From the NCBI RefSeq assembly GCF_020852455.1, contig NZ_JADZAT010000006.1, positions 62,001 to 126,000 of the forward strand: DNA of 64,000 nucleotides, given 5' to 3'. Below, in pieces: positions 49,798 through 60,111 of the stretch. The DNA is from Novosphingobium sp. Its GTDB lineage: Bacteria; Pseudomonadota; Alphaproteobacteria; Sphingomonadales; Sphingomonadaceae. Numbering within the stretch: position 1 is the first letter of the stretch; every line of letters begins with the position of its first letter. The notes beneath the pieces were generated by a model. The model saw only the letters and a list, made by a program, of their open reading frames with translations. It did not search any database and had not been told where the DNA came from. A program made the position numbers and the translations under genes.

Positions 49798-52536
49798 ATG
49801 CCACTTCAGCAGACAGTCAGCACCGGACAGCAGAACCGGGCGCTCGGACTTAGTACATTCGCTTTCACGATCTGCTTCGCGGTCTGGACGATCTTTGCGA
49901 TCATCGGGATCGAGATAAAGACGGAGCTGGGGCTCAACGATACCCAGTTCGGGCTGCTGGTCGGCACCCCGATCCTGACCGGATCGCTGGTCCGCCTGTT
50001 CCTGGGGGTCTGGACTGACCAGTACGGTGGGCGGATCGTCTTCGCCCTGACCATGCTGGCCTCGGCGATCTCAACCGTGCTGCTGAGCCAGGCGACGACC
50101 TACCCGATGATGTTGCTGGCGGCGCTCGGACTGGGCCTGGCCGGCGGCGGTTTCGCGGTCGGCATTGCCTATGTTTCCAAGTGGTACCCGCAGGAAAAGC
50201 AGGGTTCCGCGCTCGGCTTCTTCGGGATGGGCAATGTCGGTGCGGCGATGACCAAGTTCGTCGCCCCCTGGGTGATGGTGGCCTATGGCTGGACCATGGT
50301 CGCCCAGATCTGGGCCGTCGCGCTGGCCGCAACCGCGGTGCTGTTCTTCCTGTTCGCCAAGGACGATCCCGATCTTACCGCCCGCAAGATCAGCGGGGAA
50401 AAGCCCAAGGGCCTGAAGGAACAGCTTGAACCGCTCAAGAACGAGCAGGTCTGGCGCTTTTCGCTCTATTACTTCTTCGTGTTCGGCGCCTTCGTTGCGC
50501 TGGCGCTGTGGCTGCCCAAGTACCTGATCGGCGTCTATGGCGTAGATGTGAAGGTTGCCGGCATGCTGGCTGCCACCTTCTCGCTCTCGGCCTCGATCTT
50601 CCGGGCCTATGGCGGCGTCCTGTCGGACCGCTATGGCGCGCGCAAGATCATGTACGCCACCTTCGGCGTCTCGATGCTGCTGCTGTTCATGCTGTCCTAC
50701 CCGGCGACCGACTATGTGATCCACGGGGTCAAGGGTGACATCCACTTCTCGACCTCGATGAGCCTGGTGCCCTTCGTACTTGCGATCTTCGTGCTGGGCT
50801 TCTTCATGAGCCTGGGCAAGGCCGCAGTCTACAAGCACATCCCGGTCTACTATCCCGAACACGTCGGTTCGGTTGGCGGGCTGGTGGGCCTGGTCGGCGG
50901 GCTCGGCGGTTTCGTGCTGCCGATCGTGTTCGGTGCGGTCAGCGATCTGACCGGGATCTGGACCAGCTGCTTCATGGTGCTGTTCGCGCTGGTCGCGGTG
51001 GCGCTGGGCTGGATGCACCTAGCAATCCGCCAGATGGAACAGAAGGCTGCGGGCATCGATACCCGTTCGCTACCGCAGTTCCCCGAAATGGCCGACATCC
51101 ACGACGCCGAAGTTCATGCCGCCCATGCGGTCAAGGACAAGGTTCTGACCGACTGGCGGCCTGAAGACTCCGCCTTCTGGGAGGAAACCGGCCAGAAGAT
51201 CGCCAATCGCAACCTCTACATCTCGATCCCCGCGCTGTTGCTGGCCTTCAGCGTGTGGATGGTCTGGTCGGTGGTGGTCGCCAAGCTCCCCCTCATTGGC
51301 TTCGACTATACCACCGACCAGCTGTTCTGGCTGGCCGCACTGCCCGGTCTGTCGGGCGCGACCTTCCGGATCTTCTATAGCTTCATGGTGCCGATCTTCG
51401 GCGGGCGGCTGTGGACCACGCTCAGCACCGCTTCGCTGCTGATCCCCGCTTTCGGGATCGGCTATGCAGTGCAGAACCCGGATACGCCCTACTTCATCTT
51501 CCTGGTGCTGGCGCTGCTGTGCGGCTTTGGCGGCGGCAACTTTGCCTCGTCGATGTCGAACATCGGGTTCTTCTTCCCCAAGGCGAAGAAGGGCCACGCG
51601 CTGGCGATCAACGCGGGCCTGGGCAACCTGGGCGTCTCGGTGATGCAGTATGTGGTGCCGCTGGTGATCACCGCAGGCGTGTTCGGTGCGCTGGGCGGCG
51701 AAGCGCAGGCAACCAAGGAAGGCGGCGCGCTGTGGCTGCAGAACGCCGGCTTCATCTGGGTGCCGTTCATCATCGTCAGCACGCTGCTGGCCTGGTTCGG
51801 GATGAACGACATCGCCGATGCCAAGGCGAGCTTTGCCGAACAGTCGGTGATCTTCCAGCGCAAGCACAACTGGCTGATGTGCTGGCTCTACACCGGAACC
51901 TTCGGTTCGTTCATCGGCTTCTCGGCCGGGCTGCCCTTGCTCGCCAAGAGCCAGTTCCCTGATGTCAACGTGCTCAAGTACGTGTTCCTCGGGCCGCTGG
52001 TTGGTGCGATCAGTCGGGCTGCGACTGGTTGGGTGTCCGACCGCTGGGGCGGTGCGCGGGTGACCTTCTGGGTGTTCCTGGGCATGATCGTGGGTGCGAT
52101 CAGTGTGGTCCACTTCCTCAACACCAAGGACTTCATGGGCTTCCTCGGCAGCTTCGTGTTCATGTTCTTCGTGACCGGGGTGGGCAATGCCTCGACCTTC
52201 CAGATGATCCCGAACATCATGCGTCAGGAAGTGCCGCGGCTGATGCCCGAACTCGATGCGGCCCAGCGCACCCGCCAGGCTGAAAAGGAATCGGCGGCAA
52301 TCGTCGGCTTCACTTCGGCCATCGCCGCCTACGGCGCCTTCTTCATCCCCCGTGCCTTCGGGATGTCGATCAGCGCCACCGGCACGCCGCACGCCGCGCT
52401 CTATGGCTTCATCGCCTTCTACGCGAGCTGCGCCGCGCTGACCTGGTGGGCCTACACCCGCAAGGGTGGCCTGCTGCACGATGTTGAACGCGGCACCGCC
52501 GCAGTTGCCCCCACTGCCCAAGGAGCTACCGCATGA
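49798..52536 (+). CDS. narK: NarK1-NarK2 fused nitrate/nitrite transporter
   Basis: From the ATG at 49798 the product is 912 residues, two complete 12-helix MFS transporters in one chain. The first (to about 430) starts FAFTICFAVWTIFAIIGIEI with GLNDTQFGLL and TDQYGGR. A linker of about 50 charged residues (ADIHDAEVHAAHAVKDKV) follows. The second has the NarK signature GFGGGNFASSMSNIGFFFPK near residue 575 and WVSDRWGGARVTFW. In Paracoccus such a fusion works as a proton-nitrate symporter (NarK1) joined to a nitrate/nitrite antiporter (NarK2). The ORF track extension upstream of 49798 covers the promoter and is rejected. The stop overlaps narG as ATGA. Confidence 0.96.
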   Translation: MPLQQTVSTGQQNRALGLSTFAFTICFAVWTIFAIIGIEIKTELGLNDTQFGLLVGTPILTGSLVRLFLGVWTDQYGGRIVFALTMLASAISTVLLSQATTYPMMLLAALGLGLAGGGFAVGIAYVSKWYPQEKQGSALGFFGMGNVGAAMTKFVAPWVMVAYGWTMVAQIWAVALAATAVLFFLFAKDDPDLTARKISGEKPKGLKEQLEPLKNEQVWRFSLYYFFVFGAFVALALWLPKYLIGVYGVDVKVAGMLAATFSLSASIFRAYGGVLSDRYGARKIMYATFGVSMLLLFMLSYPATDYVIHGVKGDIHFSTSMSLVPFVLAIFVLGFFMSLGKAAVYKHIPVYYPEHVGSVGGLVGLVGGLGGFVLPIVFGAVSDLTGIWTSCFMVLFALVAVALGWMHLAIRQMEQKAAGIDTRSLPQFPEMADIHDAEVHAAHAVKDKVLTDWRPEDSAFWEETGQKIANRNLYISIPALLLAFSVWMVWSVVVAKLPLIGFDYTTDQLFWLAALPGLSGATFRIFYSFMVPIFGGRLWTTLSTASLLIPAFGIGYAVQNPDTPYFIFLVLALLCGFGGGNFASSMSNIGFFFPKAKKGHALAINAGLGNLGVSVMQYVVPLVITAGVFGALGGEAQATKEGGALWLQNAGFIWVPFIIVSTLLAWFGMNDIADAKASFAEQSVIFQRKHNWLMCWLYTGTFGSFIGFSAGLPLLAKSQFPDVNVLKYVFLGPLVGAISRAATGWVSDRWGGARVTFWVFLGMIVGAISVVHFLNTKDFMGFLGSFVFMFFVTGVGNASTFQMIPNIMRQEVPRLMPELDAAQRTRQAEKESAAIVGFTSAIAAYGAFFIPRAFGMSISATGTPHAALYGFIAFYASCAALTWWAYTRKGGLLHDVERGTAAVAPTAQGATA

Positions 52537-55500
52537 GCCACCTCCTCGACCGCCTGACCTTTTTCACCCAGAAAAAGGAGCAGTTCTCCGACGGTCACGG
52601 TGTTACCACCGCCGAAGCCCGCGATTGGGAGGACGGTTACCGCAAGCGCTGGCAGCACGACAAGATCGTGCGCAGCACGCACGGGGTCAACTGCACCGGA
52701 TCGTGTTCGTGGAAGATCTACGTCAAGGGCGGGATCATCACCTGGGAAACCCAGCAGACCGACTATCCCAGGACCCGCCCCGAACTTCCCAACCACGAAC
52801 CGCGCGGCTGTCCGCGCGGGGCGAGCTACAGCTGGTACATCTATTCGGCGCAGCGGCTGAAATACCCGCTGATCAGGAAGCGGCTGGTCAAGCTGTGGCG
52901 CGAGGCGCGCAAGGGTCTGCCGCCGATTGCCGCCTGGGCCTCGATCCAGGCCGATCCGGACAAGCGCAAGAGCTATACCGCGATCCGCGGCCATGGCGGC
53001 TTCGTCCGCTCGACCTGGGACGAGGTGAACGAGATCATCGCCGCCGCCAATGCCTATACCGCCAAGGAATGGGGACCGGACCGGGTGATCGGGTTCAGCC
53101 CGATCCCGGCGATGTCGATGGTCTCCTATGCCGCAGGCTCGCGCTATCTATCGCTGCTCGGCGGGACCTGCATGAGCTTCTACGACTGGTACTGCGACCT
53201 GCCGCCCTCCAGTCCGATGACCTGGGGTGAGCAGACCGACGTTCCCGAAAGCGCCGACTGGTACAATTCGGGCTTCCTGATGATGTGGGGTTCGAACGTG
53301 CCGCAGACGCGCACGCCCGACGCCCACTTCATGACCGAGGCGCGCTATCGCGGCACCAAGGTCGCGGTGGTCAGCCCCGACTATGCCGAAGCGACCAAGT
53401 TCGCCGACCTGTGGCTCAACCCCAAGCAGGGGACCGACGCGGCGCTGGCCATGGCGATGGGCCACGTGATCCTGCGCGAATTCCACCTCGACCGGCAGGT
53501 GCCTTATTTCGAGGACTACTGCCGCAAGTATTCGGACATGCCGATGCTGGTCCGGCTGGTCGAAAAGGACGGCCAGCTGGTGCCGGAACGCCTGCTGCGC
53601 GCCAGCGATTTCAAGGACGAGCTGGGAGAAAAGAACAACCCCGAATGGAAATGCGTGGCGATCGACGAGGCGAGCGACGAAGTCGTCACGCCTACGGGCA
53701 GTGCCGGCTTCCGCTGGGGTGAAAAGGGCAAGTGGAACCTCGAGGAGAAGGACGGCAAGGGCAGCGACGTCAAGCTGCGGATGACCGCGATCCTCGACAA
53801 GGACCACGACGAAGTAGTGGATGTCGCCTTCCCCTATTTCGGCAACCGCGAGCATGATCATTTCCAGGGCACCGACCATCCCGACGTGCTGCTGAAGCGC
53901 GTGCCGGTGCGCGAAATGGAGCTGAAGGACGGCCGTGCCTTTGTCGCCACGGTGTTCGACTTGTTCTGTGCCAACTATGGTCTCGACCGGGGCCTTGGCG
54001 GTGAACACGTCGCCCGCGATTTCAACGATTCCGCGCCCTACACCCCGGCCTGGGCCGAAAAGATCACCGGCGTCCCTGCCGATACGATCGTCACCGTGGC
54101 GCGCGAATTTGCCAGCAATGCCGAAAAGACCAACGGCAAGTCGATGGTTATCCTGGGGGCCGGGCTCAACCACTGGTACCACATGGACATGAATTACCGG
54201 GGGATCATCAATCTCCTGGTGATGTGCGGCTGCGTCGGCCAGTCGGGCGGGGGCTGGTCGCACTATGTCGGCCAGGAAAAGCTGCGCCCGCAGACCGGCT
54301 GGCTGCCGCTGGCCTTCGCGCTCGACTGGAATCGTCCGCCGCGCCAGATGAATTCGACCAGCTTCTTCTACGCGCACACCGACCAGTGGCGCTACGAGAC
54401 GCTGGGCGTGGGCGAAATCCTGTCGCCGACTGCGCCCGACGGCGATTGGGATGCCAGCCTGATCGATTACAACGCGCGGGCCGAACGGATGGGCTGGCTG
54501 CCTTCTGCGCCGCAGCTCAAGACCAATCCGCTGGAAGTGGGCAAGGCGGCCAAGGCCTCGGGCATGGAGCCCAAGGACTATGTCGCCCAGGCGCTCAAGG
54601 CCGGCGATCTGGAGCTGTCGTGCTTCGATCCCGACGATCCGGCCAACTGGCCGCGCAACCTGTTCGTCTGGCGCTCAAACCTGCTGGGCAGCTCGGGCAA
54701 GGGGCATGAATACTTCCTCAAGCACCTGCTGGGCACCGCGCACGGCGTACAGGGCAAGGACCTGGGCGCCACCGACGGGCAAAAGCCCAAGGAAGTGAAG
54801 TGGCACGACGAGGCACCGCAAGGAAAACTGGACCTGCTGGTCACGCTCGACTTCCGGATGTCGACCACCTGCGTCTATTCGGACATCGTCCTGCCGACCG
54901 CCAGCTGGTACGAAAAGGACGACCTCAACACCTCTGACATGCACCCCTTCATCCACCCGCTGTCGGCCGCGGTCGATCCGGTGTGGGAATCGAAGAGCGA
55001 CTGGGAAATCTACAAGGGGATCGCCAAGACCTTCTCCGAAGTGGCACCCGAAGTGCTGGGGGTGGAGCAGGACCTGGTGCTGGTCCCGATCCAGCATGAC
55101 AGCCCCAACGAGATCGCCCAGCCGTTCGACGTGGCCGACTGGGGCCAGGGCCAGGTTGAGCCGATCCCCGGCAAGACAATGGCCAATGTTGCACTGGTTG
55201 AGCGGGATTATCCGAACCTTTACAAGCGCTTCACCGCGCTTGGGCCGCTGATGGACAAGCTTGGCAACGGCGGCAAGGGGATCGCCTGGAACACCGCGCA
55301 CGAGGTGGAGAACCTGCGCAAGCTCAACGGCACGGTGCTGGAAGATGGCCCGACCAAGGGCATGCCCCGGATCGAGAGCGCGATCGATGCGGCCGAGGTG
55401 CTGCTGATGCTGGCGCCGGAAACCAACGGCGAAGTCGCGGTCAAGGCCTGGGAGGCGCTTTCGGCCAACACCGGGCGCGATCACACGCACCTGGCAAGGC

Positions 55501-56270
55501 CCAAGGAAGAGGAAAAGATCCGCTTCCGCGACATCCAGGCCCAGCCGAGGAAGATCATCTCCTCACCCACCTGGTCGGGGCTGGAAAGCGAACATGTGTG
55601 CTACAACGCAGGCTACACCAACGTCCATGAACTGATACCCTGGCGTACCCTGACGGGTAGACAACAGCTCTACCAGGATCACAAATGGATGCGCGCCTTT
55701 GGCGAAGCGTTCTGCGTCTATCGCCCGCCGATCGATACCAAGGCGGTCAAGCCGATGCTCGACCAGGCCGATGGCCAGCCGCACGTCATTCTCAACTTCA
55801 TCACCCCGCACCAGAAGTGGGGGATCCATTCGACCTACACCGACAACCAGCTGATGCTGACCCTGTCGCGCGGCGGGCCGATCGTATGGATGAGCGAGAA
55901 GGACGCCGCCAAGGCCGGGCTGGTCGATAACGACTGGGTCGAGACCTTCAATTCGAACGGCGCGCTGGTCGCCCGCGTGGTGGTTTCGCAGCGGATGAAA
56001 GAGGGCACCCTGTTCATGTACCATGCCCAGGAAAAGCACGTGAACGTGCCGGGCTCGCCGCTTACCGGCCAGCGCGGAGGGATCCACAATTCGGTGACCC
56101 GCGCGATCCTGAAACCCACCCACATGATCGGCGGTTACGTACAGCAGGCCTATGGCTTCAACTACTACGGCACCGTCGGTTCCAACCGCGACGAATATGT
56201 CATCGTCCGCAAGCTCAGCAAGGTTGACTGGCTCGAAGGCGAGCTGGCCAGCGGGGAGACCGCAGCATGA
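52533..56270 (+). CDS. narG: Respiratory nitrate reductase alpha subunit NarG
   Basis: The 1245-residue product is the usual size of NarG. It has the Fe-S-binding His/Cys motif HGVNCTGSCSWKIYVKGG, the ESADWYNSGFLMMWGSNVPQ segment, TRTPDAHFMTEARYRGTKVA, and molybdopterin-binding features across the chain (GLNHWYHMDMNYRG, VCYNAGYTNVHELIPWRTL). NarG reduces nitrate to nitrite with bis-MGD on the cytoplasmic side. No Tat signal is expected for this membrane-bound type. It is co-transcribed with narK and narH through ATGA overlaps on both sides. No molybdenum cofactor gene lies in the window. Confidence 0.98.
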   Translation: MSHLLDRLTFFTQKKEQFSDGHGVTTAEARDWEDGYRKRWQHDKIVRSTHGVNCTGSCSWKIYVKGGIITWETQQTDYPRTRPELPNHEPRGCPRGASYSWYIYSAQRLKYPLIRKRLVKLWREARKGLPPIAAWASIQADPDKRKSYTAIRGHGGFVRSTWDEVNEIIAAANAYTAKEWGPDRVIGFSPIPAMSMVSYAAGSRYLSLLGGTCMSFYDWYCDLPPSSPMTWGEQTDVPESADWYNSGFLMMWGSNVPQTRTPDAHFMTEARYRGTKVAVVSPDYAEATKFADLWLNPKQGTDAALAMAMGHVILREFHLDRQVPYFEDYCRKYSDMPMLVRLVEKDGQLVPERLLRASDFKDELGEKNNPEWKCVAIDEASDEVVTPTGSAGFRWGEKGKWNLEEKDGKGSDVKLRMTAILDKDHDEVVDVAFPYFGNREHDHFQGTDHPDVLLKRVPVREMELKDGRAFVATVFDLFCANYGLDRGLGGEHVARDFNDSAPYTPAWAEKITGVPADTIVTVAREFASNAEKTNGKSMVILGAGLNHWYHMDMNYRGIINLLVMCGCVGQSGGGWSHYVGQEKLRPQTGWLPLAFALDWNRPPRQMNSTSFFYAHTDQWRYETLGVGEILSPTAPDGDWDASLIDYNARAERMGWLPSAPQLKTNPLEVGKAAKASGMEPKDYVAQALKAGDLELSCFDPDDPANWPRNLFVWRSNLLGSSGKGHEYFLKHLLGTAHGVQGKDLGATDGQKPKEVKWHDEAPQGKLDLLVTLDFRMSTTCVYSDIVLPTASWYEKDDLNTSDMHPFIHPLSAAVDPVWESKSDWEIYKGIAKTFSEVAPEVLGVEQDLVLVPIQHDSPNEIAQPFDVADWGQGQVEPIPGKTMANVALVERDYPNLYKRFTALGPLMDKLGNGGKGIAWNTAHEVENLRKLNGTVLEDGPTKGMPRIESAIDAAEVLLMLAPETNGEVAVKAWEALSANTGRDHTHLARPKEEEKIRFRDIQAQPRKIISSPTWSGLESEHVCYNAGYTNVHELIPWRTLTGRQQLYQDHKWMRAFGEAFCVYRPPIDTKAVKPMLDQADGQPHVILNFITPHQKWGIHSTYTDNQLMLTLSRGGPIVWMSEKDAAKAGLVDNDWVETFNSNGALVARVVVSQRMKEGTLFMYHAQEKHVNVPGSPLTGQRGGIHNSVTRAILKPTHMIGGYVQQAYGFNYYGTVGSNRDEYVIVRKLSKVDWLEGELASGETAA

Positions 56271-57808
56271 AGGTCCGTGCGCAAATCGGCAAAGTCCTCA
56301 ACCTCGACAAGTGCATCGGCTGCCATACCTGCTCGATCACCTGCAAGAACGTCTGGACCAGCCGCGAGGGCGTTGAATACGCCTGGTTCAACAATGTCGA
56401 AAGCAAGCCCGGTGTCGGCTTTCCCAAGGACTGGGAAAACCAGCAGCGCTGGAACGGCGGGTGGGAACGCACTCCGTCCGGCTCGATCCGGCCCCGGATG
56501 GGCGGCAAGTGGCGGCTGCTGGCGAAGATCTTCGCCAATCCCGACCTGCCCGAGATCGACGACTACTACGAACCCTTCACTTTCGATTACGGCCACCTGC
56601 AATCGGCGCCTGAATCGAAGGCCTTCCCCACCGCGCGGCCGCGCAGCCTGATCACCGGCGAGCGGATCGAGAAGATCGAGAACGGGCCGAACTGGGAGGA
56701 AATCCTGGGCGGCGAGTTTTCGAAGCGTTCGCAGGACTACAACTTTGAAGGGGTCCAGAAGGAGATCTACGGCGAGTTCGAGAACACCTTCATGATGTAC
56801 CTGCCAAGGCTGTGCGAGCACTGCCTCAACCCGACCTGTGTCGCGGCCTGCCCCTCAGGCTCGATCTACAAGCGCGAGGAAGACGGCATCGTCCTGATCG
56901 ACCAGGAGAAATGCCGCGGCTGGCGGATGTGCGTATCGGGCTGCCCCTACAAGAAGATCTACTTCAACTGGAAGACCGGCAAGAGCGAGAAGTGCATCTT
57001 CTGCTATCCCCGGATCGAGGCCGGCGAGCCGACCGTCTGCAGCGAAACCTGCGTCGGGCGGATCCGCTATCTGGGCGTCATGCTCTATGACGCCGACAGG
57101 ATCGAGGCGGCGGCCAGCACCGAGAATGTCGAGGACCTCTATCAGGAACAGCTCGACATCTTCCTGGATCCCAACGATCCCGAAGTGATCGCGCAGGCCC
57201 GCAAGGATGGCGTGCCCGAAAGCTGGCTGGAAGCCGCGCGGCAATCGCCGGTTTGGAAGATGGCGATGGAATGGAAGGTCGCCTTCCCGCTCCACCCTGA
57301 ATACCGCACCCTGCCGATGGTCTGGTACGTGCCGCCGCTTTCGCCGATCAATTCGGCGGCCAGCGCCGGCAAGATTGCCGCGCACAACGGCATGCCCGAT
57401 GTCCGCAGCTTGCGCATCCCGGTGAAGTACCTCGCCAACCTGCTGACCGCAGGCAAGGAGGCCCCGGTGATCGAGGCGCTGGAACGGATGCTGGCGATGC
57501 GCGCCTACATGCGCGGCAAGACCGTGGACGGCGTGATCGGTGAGGAGATCGCCCGCGAGGTTGGCCTGACCCCGGCCCAGATCGAAGAGATGTACCACGT
57601 GATGGCAATCGCCAATTACGAGGACCGCTTCGTGATCCCCAGCGGTCACCGCGAGGATGTGGAAGACATGTACGCCGAAAAGGGCGGCTGCGGCTTCTCG
57701 CTGGGCAATGGCTGCTCGGGCGGAACCAGCAGCGCCAACCTGTTCGGCGCACCGGCCCGCAAGAAGCTCCAGACTCCGACGCCCCAAATTTCCGGGGAGG
57801 TTTTCTGA
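56267..57808 (+). CDS. narH: Respiratory nitrate reductase beta subunit NarH
   Basis: The 513-residue product holds four Fe-S motifs: CIGCHTCSITCKNVW, CEHCLNPTCVAACPSG, CRGWRMCVSGCPY (Trp in place of one Cys, the [3Fe-4S] cluster) and CIFCYPRIEAGEPTVCSETC. This is the electron wire from NarI to NarG. The C-terminal tail (CGFSLGNGCSGGTSS) is the usual NarH end. The stop overlaps narJ as TGATG. Confidence 0.98.
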   Translation: MKVRAQIGKVLNLDKCIGCHTCSITCKNVWTSREGVEYAWFNNVESKPGVGFPKDWENQQRWNGGWERTPSGSIRPRMGGKWRLLAKIFANPDLPEIDDYYEPFTFDYGHLQSAPESKAFPTARPRSLITGERIEKIENGPNWEEILGGEFSKRSQDYNFEGVQKEIYGEFENTFMMYLPRLCEHCLNPTCVAACPSGSIYKREEDGIVLIDQEKCRGWRMCVSGCPYKKIYFNWKTGKSEKCIFCYPRIEAGEPTVCSETCVGRIRYLGVMLYDADRIEAAASTENVEDLYQEQLDIFLDPNDPEVIAQARKDGVPESWLEAARQSPVWKMAMEWKVAFPLHPEYRTLPMVWYVPPLSPINSAASAGKIAAHNGMPDVRSLRIPVKYLANLLTAGKEAPVIEALERMLAMRAYMRGKTVDGVIGEEIAREVGLTPAQIEEMYHVMAIANYEDRFVIPSGHREDVEDMYAEKGGCGFSLGNGCSGGTSSANLFGAPARKKLQTPTPQISGEVF

Positions 57809-58503
57809 TGCGCCTGACCCTACGCGTCCTATCCGCACTGCTGCGCTATCCCGACGAGGGTGTGCACGGCGGAACCGCCGAACTGGCCCAGGCGCTGGCC
57901 GCCGATGGGCTGATCTCACCCGATCAGCGCGCCAGCCTGACCCCGCTGTTCGAACGCCTTGCCGCGTCCGACCTGCTTGATGCGCAGGAAGACTATGTCG
58001 TGCTGTTCGATCGCGGACGGGCGGTATCGCTGCACCTGTTCGAACACGTCCACGGCGAAAGCCGCGACCGCGGCCAGGCGATGGTCGATCTGCGTGATCG
58101 CTATGAAGCGCAGGGGCTGGAAATCACGGCCAGGGAACTGCCCGATTACCTGCCGCTGTTCCTGGAATACCTCTCGATCCTGCCGCCGGAACAGGCGCTG
58201 GAGGAACTGGCCCAGCCGGGCGTGATCCTGTCTGCGCTGGCCGAGCGGCTGGAGGAAAAGGGCACGCCCTATGCCGCGCCGCTGCGGATCCTGGCCGACC
58301 TGGCCGGCGCCGGGGGCGAGGCCTTCGAGATCGCCCCCGCCGACGATCCGGACAACCTCGCCCAGCTCGATGCCGCCTGGGAGGAAGAGCAGGTCCGCTT
58401 CGACGCGCCGCTCGCGCCAGGAACCGCCGATTGCCCTCAGGTCACCGCAATGGTTGACCGCATGCTTAGCCAAGAACCTGTCAGGAGCCCGATCCATGGC
58501 TGA
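57808..58503 (+). CDS. narJ: Nitrate reductase assembly chaperone NarJ
   Basis: The 231-residue helical product has the chaperone pattern VLSALLRYPDEG, DLLDAQEDYVVLFDRGRAVS and LHLFEHVHGESRDRGQAMVD, the typical NarJ signature. NarJ helps insert the molybdenum cofactor and holds NarGH until docking. The 3' end overlaps narI by 8 bp. Confidence 0.96.
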   Translation: MRLTLRVLSALLRYPDEGVHGGTAELAQALAADGLISPDQRASLTPLFERLAASDLLDAQEDYVVLFDRGRAVSLHLFEHVHGESRDRGQAMVDLRDRYEAQGLEITARELPDYLPLFLEYLSILPPEQALEELAQPGVILSALAERLEEKGTPYAAPLRILADLAGAGGEAFEIAPADDPDNLAQLDAAWEEEQVRFDAPLAPGTADCPQVTAMVDRMLSQEPVRSPIHG

Positions 58504-59191
58504 TTTCCTTCACCACCTGTTGTTCGGGATCTATCCCTATCTTGCGCTGGCCGTGCTGGCGGTCGGATCGGTAATCCGGTACGATCGCGAACCCTATTCC
58601 TGGCGTGCCGGATCCAGCCAGCTGCTGCGCCGCAAGCAGCTGATCGTCGGGTCGGTGCTATTCCATGTGGGCGCGCTGGTGATCTTCCTGGGGCATGTCG
58701 GCGGGCTGCTGACCCCGATCGCGATCTGGGATGCGCTGGGCGTGCCGCACGGGGCCAAGCAATTGCTGGCAATGGTTGCCGGCGGGGTGGCCGGGGTGAT
58801 GGCGATCATCGGTGCCACCTTGTTGATCCATCGCCGCTTCTTCGATTCCCGGGTACGCGCCGCTTCCAGCTTCAGCGACAACATGGTGATCGTGCTGCTG
58901 TGGTGCCAGCTGGCACTGGGGCTGGCGACGATCCCGGTATCGGCCCAGCACCTTGACGGCCATGAAATGGTCAAGTTCATGGAATGGGCGCAGGGCATCT
59001 TCACCTTCCGCGCCGGCGCATCAGACCTGATCCGTGATGTCGCCCCGGTGTTCAAGCTGCACCTGTTCCTGGGCTTGACGATCCTGCTGCTGTTCCCGTT
59101 CACCCGGCTGGTTCACATGCTGAGCGCGCCGGTGCGCTATATCTGGCGGCCCGGCTATCAGGTGGTCCGTTCGCGCAGGCTCGCCTCGTGA
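58496..59191 (+). CDS. narI: Respiratory nitrate reductase gamma subunit NarI
   Basis: From the ATG at 58496 the product is 231 residues with five membrane helices. The haem b ligands are His in FHVGALVIFLGHVGG and in VFKLHLFLGLTILL with FPFTRLVHMLS. NarI takes electrons from quinol at the periplasmic side. The ORF track start at 58271 runs inside narJ and is rejected. The stop overlaps the PPIase start as GTGA. Confidence 0.97.
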   Translation: MADFLHHLLFGIYPYLALAVLAVGSVIRYDREPYSWRAGSSQLLRRKQLIVGSVLFHVGALVIFLGHVGGLLTPIAIWDALGVPHGAKQLLAMVAGGVAGVMAIIGATLLIHRRFFDSRVRAASSFSDNMVIVLLWCQLALGLATIPVSAQHLDGHEMVKFMEWAQGIFTFRAGASDLIRDVAPVFKLHLFLGLTILLLFPFTRLVHMLSAPVRYIWRPGYQVVRSRRLAS

Positions 59192-59967
59192 ACGCCGAGC
59201 CGATCCTGGTCGGCGGGCACGAGATCCCGGCCGAGGCCATCGCCGCCGAGGCGCAGAACCATCCCGCGCCCAGCGCCGAAGCGGCCTGGGCCGCGGCTGC
59301 CGAGGCACTGGCGGTGCGCCAGTTGCTGCTGGACGAAGCCGAGCGGCTGGAGCTGGAGCCGGGCGATCTGCGTGATGCGGCCGGACAGGCCCTGACCCGC
59401 GAGGACGCGCTGATCGATGCGCTGCTGGCCCAGACGATCCAGACCCCCAAGGCCGATGAGGAAAGCTGCCGCCGGTTCTATGCCAGCCATCCCGAACGCT
59501 TCACCACGCCGCTGCTGGTCGAAGCCGCGCACATCCTGATCGAGGCCGATCCGGCTGATGAGTTCGCGATGGGGCTGGCCACCGGCGATGCCCGCACGCT
59601 GATCCGCCAGCTCCAGACCGATCCGGCCCGCTTTGGCGAACTGGCGCGCGAGCATTCGGCCTGCCCATCGCGGCAGCAGGGCGGGATGATCGGCCAGGTC
59701 CAGGCCGGGCAGATGGTCAAGCCGTTCGAACAGGCACTGTTCGAACTGCCCGCCGATACCCTGTGCCCCAATCCGGTCCGCACCCGCTTTGGCGTCCACG
59801 TCATCCGCAGCGGCCACCGCACCGAAGCCCGGCAATTGCCGTTCGAGGCAGTGCAGGCGCTGATCGGCGAATATCTGGAAGAGGCCAGCTATCGCCACGC
59901 AGTGGCGCAATACATCGCGATCCTGGCCGAACAGGCCGGGGTCAGCGGGGTTGAACTGGCGAACTGA
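59188..59967 (+). CDS. Parvulin-type peptidyl-prolyl isomerase of the nar operon
   Basis: The 259-residue product starts at GTG 59188, overlapping the narI stop as GTGA. An N-terminal helical domain is followed by a parvulin domain (VEAAHILIEADPADEF, FGELAREHSACPSRQQGGMI, RTRFGVHVIRSG). A PpiC-type gene also follows narGHJI in Pseudomonas, so this is a known association. No signal peptide is visible, so a cytoplasmic role in Nar folding is likely, but unproven. Confidence 0.88.
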   Translation: MNAEPILVGGHEIPAEAIAAEAQNHPAPSAEAAWAAAAEALAVRQLLLDEAERLELEPGDLRDAAGQALTREDALIDALLAQTIQTPKADEESCRRFYASHPERFTTPLLVEAAHILIEADPADEFAMGLATGDARTLIRQLQTDPARFGELAREHSACPSRQQGGMIGQVQAGQMVKPFEQALFELPADTLCPNPVRTRFGVHVIRSGHRTEARQLPFEAVQALIGEYLEEASYRHAVAQYIAILAEQAGVSGVELAN

Positions 59968-59968
59968 T

Positions 59969-59989
59969 CTGCCGGCTCGTCGCCGGCAG
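59969..59989 (+). terminator. Hairpin at the end of the nar operon
   Basis: CTGCCGGC-TCGTC-GCCGGCAG is a perfect 8-bp stem with a 5-nt loop, 1 bp after the PPIase stop. No U-tract follows, so it may be a 3'-end stabiliser or a Rho-dependent end and not an intrinsic terminator. Confidence 0.45.
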
Positions 59990-60111
59990 CCAGCGCATGC
60001 GCAACCAGCTGGGTGCAAGATATCCTTGCCATCCTGAGGCCTGGCGTCATCTAATTGCGGCGCGTCCTGTTCTCGCAGGATTCTCTCGCCGCTGATCCAG
60101 GAACCGATCCG

